Positions 54,139 to 63,628 are shown, counted from the stretch's first letter. The stretch: 64,000 nucleotides of DNA from Saprospiraceae bacterium (GCA_028280415.1 JANQLV010000023.1:1-64000); one strand, 5' to 3'. The notes: generated by a model from the letters alone, not told the origin. Numbers and translations: made by a program.

Positions 54139-54417
54139 ATGACAAAATCTCCAACTTCCAGTTCTTTTAAATGGCGTACCATTATTGGGCTAATTTTTAT
54201 CTACATCGCTACATGGTTCAATTTGCAATGGGCATGGGGCATCGTTTTTTTATTATGGCTTATTCCTGATTTATTTATCGGTGTAACTTATTTTATGGAG
54301 CCCGTTGAAAAGGAAAAACATCCGATTTTATATTGGATAATCATTCTAAGCTGGACACTGATGTGTCTGTATTCGATAGCTACTTTATTTTTTCCGGAAT
54401 GGAAATACTATCAATAA
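54139..54417 (+). CDS. Small membrane protein, unknown function
   Basis: 92 residues from ATG at 54139; a TTG start further up is less likely. Hydrophobic segments at about residues 10-29, 31-52 and 65-84 (IIGLIFIYIATWFNLQWAWG, VFLLWLIPDLFIGVTYFM, ILYWIIILSWTLMCLYSIAT). No family recognised. It may share regulation with the DUF2147 lipoprotein downstream, since both have TTTTGA-type sites ahead. Confidence 0.6.
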   Translation: MTKSPTSSSFKWRTIIGLIFIYIATWFNLQWAWGIVFLLWLIPDLFIGVTYFMEPVEKEKHPILYWIIILSWTLMCLYSIATLFFPEWKYYQ

Positions 54418-54419
54418 AT

Positions 54420-54437
54420 TTTTGACACAGATCAAAA
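54420..54437. promoter_or_regulatory. TTTTGA-N6-TCAAAA palindrome, Crp/Fnr-like operator
   Basis: Perfect 6-bp half-sites TTTTGA (54420-54425) and TCAAAA (54432-54437) around CACAGA, 44 bases before the DUF2147 gene. Same arrangement as at 54024. Confidence 0.5.
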
Positions 54438-54481
54438 GAAACTGTTATAAGTCCGCCTAATTTTACATTAAAACACAAATA

Positions 54482-55516
54482 ATGAAAATCCAAATGTTGT
54501 TTTCTAATATCTTATTAAGCCTGGCAATCCTGTCTTTTAGTTCATGCAGTATTGAAGGAGAAGAAATTTGTGGTATCTGGAACACCAATGGAGATTATGG
54601 GGCTATGCAAGTAGAAATCACGCCTTGGAAAGGCAAATTTTGGGGTTATATGTTAGCGTACAAAAACGGCGAAGAGTCTATCAGAGGAAATAAAACAAAA
54701 GACTTTATTATTATCAGCGACCTGGTTTTTAAAGAGAAAAAATATCAAGAGGGTAAAATTTATCTTGACCCGAATTCGGAAACCTATTGTAAATTAACAT
54801 TGAAGCTTCTCAATGACAAGCAAGTCAAGGCGGTTTATAATTGTGATGGACAAATCAGTTCAGAAGTTTGGTACAGGAAAGGGTATAATGTTCCCCAAGC
54901 TCCTGCTCAAAAAGCAGTCTTAGATACAACCGAAAAATCAGAAACGAAAGAAGCCTCCTTCGATACAATGAAAAAGGAAGCAGTTGCTATAAGCACAGCG
55001 GAAAAACCAAGAACATCAGCGATTAATACATCACAATCTTCAGCCTTACCTTTTGAAGGTAAAACCCGAAAGCGATCTACTTTCTATATTGCAGGCATTC
55101 AGGAAGTGATAAAATACGACGACTTTAAAGTAATGGAAAAAACCATCGAAAATTTATGGTCGAAAGCCTATAAAGACGATTTTTCAGATAAGCTTAAAAA
55201 CATAATTAATCCCAATAGAATGTATGTGAGTTATTCAAGCTATGATAATCCCAAGGGAAAAATGGCTATTACTTTAGGCTATGAAGTAAAGAACTTATCG
55301 AATATTCCATCAGGATTGAAAGGCATAAAGATACCTTCCAATGAATATCTCGTTTATCCATTGTCTGGTGATAAATCGGATTTTGAAGGAGAAGGCTGGG
55401 AGCAATTATATAACTTGATAATGTATCGTGAAGCAGATAGTGCCGACTTTGAAATTTATACCTTCGATGACAGTTATAAAGTGAAAACAGCGGAAATGTG
55501 GATTGCGACAAAGTAA
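54482..55516 (+). CDS. DUF2147-like lipoprotein
   Basis: 344 residues. LSFSSC gives a lipobox after a hydrophobic stretch. Residues about 29-130 (ICGIWNTNGDYGAMQVEITP, GKFWGYMLAYKNGEES, GKIYLDPNSETYCKLTLKLL) follow the DUF2147 pattern, a lipocalin-like barrel. A linker with many Lys, Thr and Ala is followed by a C-terminal half of about 150 residues that I do not recognise. Function unknown. A Crp/Fnr-type palindrome lies just upstream. Confidence 0.7.
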   Translation: MKIQMLFSNILLSLAILSFSSCSIEGEEICGIWNTNGDYGAMQVEITPWKGKFWGYMLAYKNGEESIRGNKTKDFIIISDLVFKEKKYQEGKIYLDPNSETYCKLTLKLLNDKQVKAVYNCDGQISSEVWYRKGYNVPQAPAQKAVLDTTEKSETKEASFDTMKKEAVAISTAEKPRTSAINTSQSSALPFEGKTRKRSTFYIAGIQEVIKYDDFKVMEKTIENLWSKAYKDDFSDKLKNIINPNRMYVSYSSYDNPKGKMAITLGYEVKNLSNIPSGLKGIKIPSNEYLVYPLSGDKSDFEGEGWEQLYNLIMYREADSADFEIYTFDDSYKVKTAEMWIATK

Positions 55517-55683
55517 GTTTCACTTGAAGTCATCTTGAAAGCAGTCCCCATTTTTAATATCAAATTTTAGGTTTATAAAATGCGTATCATATCATAGGTC
55601 TGGTATTATCTTTTGTCAAAAAATATATATCCCATAAGTAATAAATTTGAATCCCCTTTAATTCAATAAATCCAACATCAATA

Positions 55684-56853
55684 ATGAGTCAGCAACGCAG
55701 CATGCCTGTTTTACCCGTCGAAGCTTATACTTCGCAAGAATGGTTTGATAAAGAACAAAAAGTCATTTTTGGAAACTCCTGGCAATTTGCCGGATTAGCC
55801 GAAGACATTCAGGCCCCGGGAGATTATATCACTGTTCAGTGCGGGCATCAAAATATAGTGATTGTAAAAGGCCGTGACCAGCGTCTTAGAGCATTTCATA
55901 ATTTGTGCAGACATAGAGGCACCCAATTATTAAGAGCCGTTGGTAAAAAGCAAAAAGCCCTGACCTGCCCTTACCATGACTGGACCTACGATTTAACTGG
56001 TCAACTTATCAATGTTCCCGAAAAGGAGAAAGAGTTCCCAGATTTAGAGCTGGATAAAATCTGTTTGCACAAAGCCTCAGTGGATATTTGGCGGGACATG
56101 CTATGGGTACATCCTAATCCCGATGCAGAATCAATCACAAATTGGTTTGAAGGCTGTTGGGAACATCTTGGTCCACATAAGCCAGCTCGTCTGATAGAAT
56201 ACCCGGACACCTATTATGAAAAAATAATCAATGCCAATTGGAAAATCGTTGCAGAAAACTACATTGATGTTTATCATTTAGCACATCTGCATTCCAACAC
56301 TCTAAATATGTATGATCATGCAAGTGCCAGGTTTGGCTTTGTCGGAGATCATTATATGTTTTGGGAACCCCTTGCCCCGAAATATAGAGCACATTTGGAT
56401 ACTCTAATCCCCTATAAAAGAATCCAGGAAATGACAGATGAACACCTGGGCGCTTATGTTCCCTGGCTCTTCCCTAATTTGGGCTTATCCGAGGGAGAAG
56501 GCAGCTGGAATATTTTTCATACTATCCCACTTGCACCGGATAAAACGAAAGTCATTATTCGTTCTAAATTGGAACCTATGACCAATTGGGAATATAGCAA
56601 GCAACAAATGAAATCTAATATGTCATGGCACGGTATCATGGGAGGAGCAACGAAATACGGAAAGCAAGCTGACGAAAATTCAGAAGATCCTATGGATTGG
56701 AATGATTTCATGGAAGAGGACATATATGTTTGTGAGCAGCAACAGAAATCTTTAAATAATCCATTATTTGAGGTAACAGTTACTGCCAAGCATGGTGAAA
56801 GCACCATTTGCACTTTCCAAAACATCGTGAAAAGGTGGATGGAACACGCCTGA
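55684..56853 (+). CDS. Rieske-type (aromatic-ring-hydroxylating dioxygenase-like) oxygenase subunit
   Basis: 389 residues. The Rieske cluster ligands are C75-x-H77 in NLCRHRGT and C95-x2-H98 in TCPYHDW. The mononuclear iron site has NWKIVAENYIDVYHLAHLH (H198 and H203). The next gene, 28 bases on, encodes its reductase. The layout fits two-component monooxygenase or demethylase systems such as those for glycine betaine or stachydrine, but the substrate cannot be fixed from sequence. Confidence 0.88.
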   Translation: MSQQRSMPVLPVEAYTSQEWFDKEQKVIFGNSWQFAGLAEDIQAPGDYITVQCGHQNIVIVKGRDQRLRAFHNLCRHRGTQLLRAVGKKQKALTCPYHDWTYDLTGQLINVPEKEKEFPDLELDKICLHKASVDIWRDMLWVHPNPDAESITNWFEGCWEHLGPHKPARLIEYPDTYYEKIINANWKIVAENYIDVYHLAHLHSNTLNMYDHASARFGFVGDHYMFWEPLAPKYRAHLDTLIPYKRIQEMTDEHLGAYVPWLFPNLGLSEGEGSWNIFHTIPLAPDKTKVIIRSKLEPMTNWEYSKQQMKSNMSWHGIMGGATKYGKQADENSEDPMDWNDFMEEDIYVCEQQQKSLNNPLFEVTVTAKHGESTICTFQNIVKRWMEHA

Positions 56854-56881
56854 TGTTTTTTAATTTTTTAAAAGAAGAATA

Positions 56882-57955
56882 ATGTCAAATCAATTTCATA
56901 AGCTCAAAGTTCTTGCTGTTGAAAATCCTATAAAAGAAGCAAGTACCATTACTTTTGATATTCCCTCACAACTTCATGAAACATTCAATTATTACCCGGG
57001 ACAACATTTAATAATCAAGTTGAGCATCAATGGGGAAGAAATTCGTCGCAGTTATTCTTTGAATAGTTGTCCTTTCAAAGAAGAAGCTCTTCAAATAACA
57101 GTAAAGAGAGTGAAAGGAGGTTTGGTGTCCAATTACATAGGCGACCATTTAAAAGCCGGAGACGAATTGGAAGTGATGGTTCCCCAGGGCCGTTTTTATG
57201 CCGATGTTAAAGAAGATGCGTATAAAACATATTTCCTTTTCGCAGCAGGAAGCGGTATTACACCTATTATTTCCATTTTAAAATCGGTATTGATTGCTTC
57301 ACCTTATAGCAGGGTCAATCTTTTTTATGGAAATACCAATCAGGATAGCATTCTTTTTAAAGAAGAATTGGATAAGTTACAAATACAATATCCCGAAAGA
57401 TTGCAAATCGTTCATACATTAAGTGCCCCCAAAGTATGGACCACATGGGAACAATGGAAAGGTCGAAAAGGTAGAATTGATGCTGAAGCCGTAGAATGGT
57501 TTATCAACAATTATCCTCCAATTGCTCAAAGTACTGAATATTATATCTGTGGCCCGGGCACCATGAATGCAAGTGTACGAAACACTTTGATAGGCTTAGG
57601 CATTCCGAAAGCATTAGTCTACATCGAACAGTTTAACGGAAATACCGAAGCATTGAATACTGATATTAAAGCCATTGATAATGCCCAACTCTCCGCTTCT
57701 CTTAACAGACAAATCTACCAGCTAAAGATCCCGAAAGGAAAGACCATCTTACAGGTGTTAAAAGAAGCCGGTGCCAAGCCGCCTTATTCTTGTGAAAGTG
57801 GAGTTTGCGGGACTTGTATTGCTAAAGTAAGCAAAGGTAAAGCAGAAATGAAGGCCTGTATGGCTTTAGATGAGAGTGAAATTGCGAAAGGGATGATATT
57901 AACTTGTCAGGCTTTGCCGGTAACAGAGGAAATTTCAGTTGAATATCAAGCATAA
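56882..57955 (+). CDS. FAD/NAD(P)-dependent 2Fe-2S reductase for the Rieske oxygenase
   Basis: 357 residues. The N-terminal FAD domain has RRSYSLNS; the NAD-binding domain FAAGSGITPIISILKSVL and CGPGTMN; and the C-terminal plant-type ferredoxin has the ligands C304, C309, C312 and C342 (CESGVCGTC ... LTCQA). The order FAD-NAD-ferredoxin is that of PaaE/GbcB-type reductases. It passes electrons from NAD(P)H to the oxygenase gene product upstream. Confidence 0.9.
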   Translation: MSNQFHKLKVLAVENPIKEASTITFDIPSQLHETFNYYPGQHLIIKLSINGEEIRRSYSLNSCPFKEEALQITVKRVKGGLVSNYIGDHLKAGDELEVMVPQGRFYADVKEDAYKTYFLFAAGSGITPIISILKSVLIASPYSRVNLFYGNTNQDSILFKEELDKLQIQYPERLQIVHTLSAPKVWTTWEQWKGRKGRIDAEAVEWFINNYPPIAQSTEYYICGPGTMNASVRNTLIGLGIPKALVYIEQFNGNTEALNTDIKAIDNAQLSASLNRQIYQLKIPKGKTILQVLKEAGAKPPYSCESGVCGTCIAKVSKGKAEMKACMALDESEIAKGMILTCQALPVTEEISVEYQA

Positions 57956-58120
57956 AGATGTGGTTTTCAGGAAAATTCAATCGAATAAATCACTGATTAT
58001 CAACCACTTGCATGTTTTATTCTTTTTAAGATGATCGATATTCGAAAGTTACCAAGCCATTGTAAATGATAATTGCTATTTTTATCATTTTTGAAAAGGT
58101 CTTTCTCACTTAAGAGTATT

Positions 58121-58522
58121 ATGAAAAAATTAGTAAACACCGAAACGGATAAAGATGTAGGCGAATTTATTGCATCTATTCAAAACCAAAAGAGGAGAAC
58201 AGATAGCCTGGAGCTTTTAGAAATTATTAAAGAGATTACCGGAAAAGAGCCTAAAATTTGGGGTGTAAGCATAATAGGATACGGAAAATACAAGTACAAG
58301 CGAAAAAACGGAGAGGAATACGAATGGTTCAATGTGGGATTTTCGCCGGGAAAAGCCCATTTATCGGTTTATCTGATGTACGATGTAAATCAAGAAGAAG
58401 AGTTATTGAGCAAACTAGGGAAACATCGTACCGGAAAGGGATGTTTATATATAAAGAGCTTAGCGGATGTAGACATTGAAGTACTCAAAAAACTAATTAG
58501 CAAAAGTGACAGATGGTCTTAG
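58121..58522 (+). CDS. DUF1801 protein
   Basis: 133 residues from ATG at 58121; an earlier start (58073) is less likely. The pattern LELLEIIKEITGKEPKIWGV, SIIGYGKYKYKR, FSPGKAHLSVYLMY and LGKHRTGKGCLYIKSLADVD is characteristic of DUF1801 (YdhG-like) proteins. Cytoplasmic; function uncertain. Confidence 0.85.
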   Translation: MKKLVNTETDKDVGEFIASIQNQKRRTDSLELLEIIKEITGKEPKIWGVSIIGYGKYKYKRKNGEEYEWFNVGFSPGKAHLSVYLMYDVNQEEELLSKLGKHRTGKGCLYIKSLADVDIEVLKKLISKSDRWS

Positions 58523-58967
58523 CAGAATGAAACTGTTCCTCTTCCGGTTTTGTTTTCCCGATACGATTGAGCGTTTCCAAAAGGGGTTATTTCGTTGCTT
58601 AAAGCGGTACAGCTACCAATTCGTCCGGATGAATCGAATCAAATAACACAACATTTCGGTTATTTATCACGATTATAGGTGTTAAAATACACCGGGCCAG
58701 ATTTGAGCGCCTGCTTTGTAAGATTTTCTTAATCTTTTCTTAATTTTAGCAAATACCCCATATTAATCAGAACATTGTACTAAAATATTCGTTATAAGGC
58801 CATAATCACCTTTAAACACCTGATAATCAGCGAGTACCGCTTTTTCTACGGGTAAAGAGCATTCCCCCTCAACCGAAAAACCGCCGAAAGATCTGTTATT
58901 CAAAGTTCTTGAAGGTATTTTGTTTTGTACTTGAAAAGGATGTCACTATTATTAAAAAATCAGTATT
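58523..58967. other. 445-base intergenic region
   Basis: No gene, terminator or repeat that I can support. Mixed-composition sequence between DUF1801 and a small gene; neither strand has a convincing frame. Confidence 0.4.
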
Positions 58968-59180
58968 ATGCGTAAAAAGAAAGGATTCACGATGACCCCA
59001 GGGTTTTATTATTTTAATATCAAAATGGGGTTTCAGAATACGATCACAATATCCAGAAAGAGTCGAGAAGAGGCCATTTATGCTTTTTCAACTTATCTAA
59101 AACAAAAGAAAGATTGTGAATGGTTGGGAAAATGGGATGGTAAGGATTTTACCGACAAAGTTTTTCCAGAAGCTGCCTAA
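58968..59180 (+). CDS. Small protein, unknown function
   Basis: 70 residues with a basic start (MRKKKGFTMTPGFYYFNIKM) and a patterned end (SREEAIYAFSTYLKQKKDCE). The start may also be the Met at position 9. No family recognised. Composition is typical of a coding frame and the gene is isolated. Confidence 0.5.
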   Translation: MRKKKGFTMTPGFYYFNIKMGFQNTITISRKSREEAIYAFSTYLKQKKDCEWLGKWDGKDFTDKVFPEAA

Positions 59181-59264
59181 AAATCTGTTATTACTTCATT
59201 TATAATCAACAAAACGAAAGATATACTTGCTATTTATGAATGGTAAGCATATCTTATAAAATCC

Positions 59265-59294
59265 GGGTTGCCCTTCTCTTGTGAAAGGCAACCC
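59265..59294. terminator. Hairpin after the small gene
   Basis: GGGTTGCC (59265-59272) and GGCAACCC (59287-59294) form an 8-bp stem that extends by 3 pairs beyond one mismatch. No T-run follows on either strand, so it is a hairpin with possible terminator function. Confidence 0.45.
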
Positions 59295-59456
59295 ATTGGA
59301 TGAAAAAAATATTCGGTATTCTTATCTAGGCTATTACTGATGAATTAATGTACTGACTCCAACTTTCATCACAGCAGTTTACATCAACATCATACCTATT
59401 TATATCTTTTATATTTCAGCACCTTCATTTAGGCGCATTTTATGTAATTCAAAAAA

Positions 59457-61088
59457 TCAGGCCGAAGTAACTTTGCCATTTTGGTTTTTTAAGACATTAT
59501 TGGCGAAAGCATTTTCCAGCTCTCTAATTTGATTCGGCAGGTTTTTCACCTTTCTTTCAATAATTTCCAATTCAATATCCCGATACTTGGCATTTGTCTC
59601 AAATTCATCAATAATCTCCAGGACATCATGATCTATGTTGATTGTTTTGGAAGCATCGATGATCACTTTTGATCCATCCGGAATTTGACTAAGTGTTCTT
59701 TGAATACTTGCTTTATTGATAAATGTAATATCCTCCGCCAACTCTAAGTGTATCTTTCCGTCCTTGAGATGCTTGTCGGATTCGAATAAAAATGGCTTTT
59801 TATAGTTATTATATAGAACATAGAAAATTGCAACTGCCAGTCCCATTCCAATTCCCATCAAGAGATCAGTGAAAACAATTCCCAGAATCGTTACGATAAA
59901 TGGGATAAAGTGCGAACTACCCAAAGCATACATCTGCTTAAACAAAACCGGCTTAGCCAATTTGTACCCTACTAAGAAAAGGATCGCTGCCAAACTCGCA
60001 AGTGGAATCAGGTTAAGAATTTTCGGAATTGCCATTGCGCAACCGAGCAGGATGATTCCGTGCATAATCGCAGACATCTTCGTGCGACCACCAGATTGAA
60101 TATTAGTCGAACTCCTTACGATTACCTGTGTAATTGGCAAACCGCCGATGAAGCCGGAGATAATATTACCAACACCCTGTGCTTTTAATTCCTGATTAGC
60201 AGGACTTACTCTCTTCATCGGATCCAGCTTATCCGTAGCTTCCAGACACAACAAAGTTTCCAAACTCGCTACAACTGCAATGGTAACCCCTGTGATCCAG
60301 ACACTTGCATTGGCAAGATGGCTAAAATCAGGAAAGGTAAACTGACCGAAAAAGCCACCTAAAGTCTCAGGGACCGGGATTGCAACTACCTGTTCTGATT
60401 TAAGCGCCAAAGAAGACATATTTTGAAAAACCAGATTGAGAATAATTCCAATCGTAACCACTACCAAAGGACCCTGTACGATCTTGAACAATTTGATCTT
60501 TTTCATAAAGGGTTGTTCCCATAAAACCAAAATAATCATGGAAACTACAGCAATAGTAATCGCCCCGGGACTTACCGCCTCTAACATGTAGTATAGTTCG
60601 GATAATGTATTATGCCCGTCTGGCTGACTAAAAGCCAAACTACCCTCATAGTCTTTATCGTATCCAAAAGCATGTGGAATCTGCTTTAAAATAATAATTA
60701 TACCAATCCCGGAGAGCATGCCTTTAATGACCGAAGAAGGAAAATAATAACCAATAATTCCTGCCCGGGCATAGCCCAATAACAACTGAAAAACGCCTCC
60801 TATGACTACTGCCAGTAAAAAAATCTCAAAAGCCCCTAATTCCTGGATCGCTGTAAGTACAATTACCGCTAATCCCGCAGCCGGACCACTAACCCCCAAT
60901 TGAGAACCACTCAAGGCTCCTACTATAATACCTCCTACAACTCCGGCAATAATTCCCGAGAACAATGGCGCTCCCGAGGCCAAAGCTATACCTAAACACA
61001 GGGGAACTGCAACCAAAAATACGACTATCGAAGCCGGCAGATCGTTTTTTAAGTTATTGAATATACCGATATTTTTTTCATCTTTCAT
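59457..61088 (-). CDS. SulP-family inorganic anion transporter
   Basis: 543 residues. About 12 transmembrane helices with typical SulP motifs (FLVAVPLCLGIALASGAPLF, GSQLGVSGPAAGLAVIVLTA, GFIGGLPITQVIVRSSTNIQ) precede a C-terminal STAS domain from about 450 (GKIHLELAEDITFINKASIQ, then DGSKVIIDASKTINID). Substrates in this family are sulfate, bicarbonate, or other anions; the type cannot be decided. Divergent from a TetR regulator gene. Confidence 0.9.
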   Translation of the reverse strand: MKDEKNIGIFNNLKNDLPASIVVFLVAVPLCLGIALASGAPLFSGIIAGVVGGIIVGALSGSQLGVSGPAAGLAVIVLTAIQELGAFEIFLLAVVIGGVFQLLLGYARAGIIGYYFPSSVIKGMLSGIGIIIILKQIPHAFGYDKDYEGSLAFSQPDGHNTLSELYYMLEAVSPGAITIAVVSMIILVLWEQPFMKKIKLFKIVQGPLVVVTIGIILNLVFQNMSSLALKSEQVVAIPVPETLGGFFGQFTFPDFSHLANASVWITGVTIAVVASLETLLCLEATDKLDPMKRVSPANQELKAQGVGNIISGFIGGLPITQVIVRSSTNIQSGGRTKMSAIMHGIILLGCAMAIPKILNLIPLASLAAILFLVGYKLAKPVLFKQMYALGSSHFIPFIVTILGIVFTDLLMGIGMGLAVAIFYVLYNNYKKPFLFESDKHLKDGKIHLELAEDITFINKASIQRTLSQIPDGSKVIIDASKTINIDHDVLEIIDEFETNAKYRDIELEIIERKVKNLPNQIRELENAFANNVLKNQNGKVTSA

Positions 61089-61214
61089 AATTTCAAATTT
61101 TGCAAAAGGGAGACAAAAGCCAATGAAAGACCTCCTTTAATTTAAGCCGTTTAAGCCAGCTTATTCGCCCTTTTCTATTTGATAAATAATTTTTTCATAT
61201 TTTTCCGAACTTTA

Positions 61215-61246
61215 CAAATATAAAGAACTTTTAGTTATAATAGCAA
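61215..61246 (-). promoter_or_regulatory. Promoter of the SulP gene
   Basis: On the minus strand TATATTTG (61215-61222) is an exact -7 box and TTG (61244-61246) lies 21 bases upstream. The start at 61088 is about 125 bases downstream. Confidence 0.6.
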
Positions 61247-61308
61247 TACTATCAAAAAGAAAACAACTACTTAAACAAAAAGTATCAATACTTGTTCGTA
61301 AAAAACCT

Positions 61309-61316
61309 TACTTTTG
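61309..61316 (+). promoter_or_regulatory. -7 box of the TetR-type gene
   Basis: TACTTTTG matches TAnnTTTG exactly and stands 20 bases before the ATG at 61337. The nearest TTG (61292) is only 14 bases upstream, so the -33 part is weak. Confidence 0.45.
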
Positions 61317-61336
61317 TATAATAAAGGGCAACTTAT

Positions 61337-62041
61337 ATGGCGGTCGGTATAAAAATCACTCTAAATAAAGGGCTCTACCTCAGAGATCCGCAAGAAACAG
61401 CACTTGGTCAAAGAATCATAAAGCACAGTATTCTTCTTCTTGATGAAATTGGCTTTGAAGCTTTTAACTTCAAAAAGCTCGCTATACGTATGGATTCCAC
61501 GGAAGCATCCGTATATCGCTATTTTGAGAACAAGCATCTGTTATTGATCTATTTGGTATCCTGGTATTGGGAATGGGTAAGTTATCTGATTGATATCAAT
61601 ACAATGAATATTGAAAGTCCGGAGCGAAAACTAAAAATTATTATCCAAACATTTGTTTATGCTTCCAAAGAGAACCCTTCCATCGAATACGTAAATGAAA
61701 GCATTTTGCACCGCCTGATTATTGCCGAAGGGACCAAAGCTTATCACACCAAGGGAGTAGATGAAGAAAATAATGAAGGCTTTTTCACAAATTATAAAGA
61801 TTTGGCAGAAAAGGTAGCCAGTGTAATCCGTGAAGTTGATCCCAATTTCCCTTATCCACATGCACTTGCCAGCAACTTGTTCGAGATGGCCAATAACCAC
61901 ATATATTTCGCGCAGCATTTACCTCGCCTGACAGATGTAAAAGTCGAAAATGAAAATTTCGATGAAGTAGAAAGAATGCTGGAATACTTTGTTTGCTCTC
62001 TGTTGAAGTTTCCACAAGGGGAATCCCGGTGTTTCAGCTAA
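61337..62041 (+). CDS. TetR-family transcription regulator
   Basis: 234 residues. The N-terminal HTH reads LLDEIGFEAFNFKKLAIRMD, then STEASVYRYFENKHLLLIYL, a plain TetR pattern. The remaining helical part is an unassigned ligand-binding domain. Divergent from the SulP gene with 248 bases between, so it probably controls that gene or itself. The SGNH hydrolase gene follows 20 bases after its stop. Confidence 0.85.
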   Translation: MAVGIKITLNKGLYLRDPQETALGQRIIKHSILLLDEIGFEAFNFKKLAIRMDSTEASVYRYFENKHLLLIYLVSWYWEWVSYLIDINTMNIESPERKLKIIIQTFVYASKENPSIEYVNESILHRLIIAEGTKAYHTKGVDEENNEGFFTNYKDLAEKVASVIREVDPNFPYPHALASNLFEMANNHIYFAQHLPRLTDVKVENENFDEVERMLEYFVCSLLKFPQGESRCFS

Positions 62042-62060
62042 AGCACCACGACCGGAAGTA

Positions 62061-63065
62061 ATGAAAACCTTAAAAGTTATTTCCTTCAATATTTTGTTTT
62101 TAGCGATACTGTTGATCGCACTGGAGTTGCTACTCTGGCAAATGTATCCCGATTATCAATTTTATTACCGCACCCATCCGGAACAAGCCAATTTATCCGG
62201 TTCTTATGCGAAAATCGATACAAATTGGCTAGACCCGCACCCCGAATTAGGTTGGGTTTGTCAACAAAAGGAAGCCTTACATTTTCCCTCTCCTCCCCGT
62301 AGGGGAATTAGCTATCAAATTAATCCACAGGGCTTTCGAAGCGCCTATGATTTTAATCATCCCGAACCAAAGCGCAAAAAACGCATCTTATTAATTGGTG
62401 ATTCTTTTACTTTTGGCATTTATCTACCCGAGGATTCTACGATTAGTCATCGCTTACAAAGGCTCAAGGGGCCAGAATATGAGTTTTATACCCTGGCGAT
62501 TCCAGCCTGGGGCATGGATCAAATGTACCTCGCTTATTTGCAGTATGCCGAAAAAATACAGGCAGATCAAATTGTTTTAAGCTTTATCGATGATGACCTG
62601 ATGCGATCTCTTGAATATTTTTACTACGGCTGTGGCCCCAAACCCTGTTTCAAAATTGAGGATGATTCTTTACTAATCAATAAGGACAATCCATCCTATT
62701 GGGAGCATTTATGCTGGAACAATCAGATTGGAAACCGAATCCTGCGCATTCATTATCAAAAGAAAGCAGCAGAACTGGGGCAGTATTTTTTAAAGGAAAT
62801 TATTCATCTTGAAAAAAAAGCAGGCCGAACAGCCCTTGTCGTTCGAATCCCTGCATTAATTGATCTGGAAAAGAATATTCCAAGGCCCTCATTCAGTATG
62901 CAGGAATTGATGGAAAAAGAACAAATACCTTATATCGAATTATTCGACAGTCTGATTGCAAAACCAGTTCCTGAAATTCGCTCTTTTTATATTCCTGATG
63001 ATGGCCATTTCAATGAAAAAGGAGCGCAGTTGTTGACCGAATGCATTGCTCCTTTTATTGAATAA
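62061..63065 (+). CDS. SGNH/GDSL-type hydrolase
   Basis: 334 residues. A signal-anchor (VISFNILFLAILLIALELLL) is followed by RILLIGDSFTFGIY (block I, Ser in GDS) and, near the end, the YIPDDGHFNEKGAQLL block with catalytic Asp and His. It is a membrane-bound or periplasmic esterase/acyl-hydrolase, as found near cell-surface sugar modification genes. Probably co-transcribed with the TetR gene ahead. Confidence 0.82.
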   Translation: MKTLKVISFNILFLAILLIALELLLWQMYPDYQFYYRTHPEQANLSGSYAKIDTNWLDPHPELGWVCQQKEALHFPSPPRRGISYQINPQGFRSAYDFNHPEPKRKKRILLIGDSFTFGIYLPEDSTISHRLQRLKGPEYEFYTLAIPAWGMDQMYLAYLQYAEKIQADQIVLSFIDDDLMRSLEYFYYGCGPKPCFKIEDDSLLINKDNPSYWEHLCWNNQIGNRILRIHYQKKAAELGQYFLKEIIHLEKKAGRTALVVRIPALIDLEKNIPRPSFSMQELMEKEQIPYIELFDSLIAKPVPEIRSFYIPDDGHFNEKGAQLLTECIAPFIE

Positions 63066-63109
63066 TTTAACGAAGCCTAACAACCGACTTTTGAATTGGA
63101 AGTTCACAA

Positions 63110-63475
63110 CTACCAGAGTTGTTCAAAATCTTCTTTTGTAAAAGTATGATTCCGATCCCGGAAGTAGCTTTTTTTGCCTTTTTTCCTTTTGATGTAAAAT
63201 TTATCCTGTGAAAAGAGGCGCTTCAACAAGGCCAGAGGTGTAAGCATCAGAAAGAAAATGAGGCTGAGTAAAATCCTGGAATTAACGAAGCCGAGTATCC
63301 TGCCAAGCCGAAGCCAGTATTTAACAATAAGCTTTCTGATTTTTGAAAACAAAAACCCGGAGAAGGCTATCCCTCCACTTATCACCAGGAGGTATTCATT
63401 TTTGAAGAAGAAGAATAGCACTAAAAAACCAATGCTAATCACAGCGATTGTACCAAGTTCTTTTTGGACTGACAT
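63110..63475 (-). CDS. SxtJ-like small membrane protein
   Basis: 121 residues. Two to three transmembrane helices (IAVISIGFLVLFFFFKN, LLVISGGIAFSGFLF, ILLSLIFFLMLTPLALL) and a basic C-terminal part (FYIKRKKGKKSYFRDRNHTF). It matches the small SxtJ-type proteins found beside carbamoyltransferases. It lies 3 bases downstream of the DUF5989 gene. Function unknown. Confidence 0.72.
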   Translation of the reverse strand: MSVQKELGTIAVISIGFLVLFFFFKNEYLLVISGGIAFSGFLFSKIRKLIVKYWLRLGRILGFVNSRILLSLIFFLMLTPLALLKRLFSQDKFYIKRKKGKKSYFRDRNHTFTKEDFEQLW

Positions 63476-63478
63476 TTT

Positions 63479-63628
63479 TCAAAAAATAGAATAAATAAAT
63501 GGAGCTACGGCAGAACCTCCTCCCAGGACAACAATAAACCCAATCAGCAATAAAACAATAATTACCGGAGCCAGCCACCATTTTTTTCGACTCAATAGAT
63601 AATTAAAAATATCTTTTAAAAATTCCAT
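63479..63628 (-). CDS. DUF5989-like 49-residue membrane protein
   Basis: 49 residues: MEFLKDIFNYLLSRKKWWLA, then PVIIVLLLIGFIVVLGGGSA and VAPFIYSIF. A basic-aromatic head (RKKWWLAP) followed by a single membrane helix and a Gly/Ala tail is typical of DUF5989, a family seen between carbamoyltransferase and SxtJ genes. The start overlaps the end of the carbamoyltransferase gene by 13 bases, and the stop is 3 bases from the SxtJ start, so translation is tightly coupled. Too short for most gene finders. Confidence 0.8.
   Translation of the reverse strand: MEFLKDIFNYLLSRKKWWLAPVIIVLLLIGFIVVLGGGSAVAPFIYSIF

Noticed and set aside
55613-55623. TTTTGTCAAAA upstream of the Rieske gene as a further Crp/Fnr site
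   Set aside because: The half-sites are not separated by six bases as in the other three palindromes.
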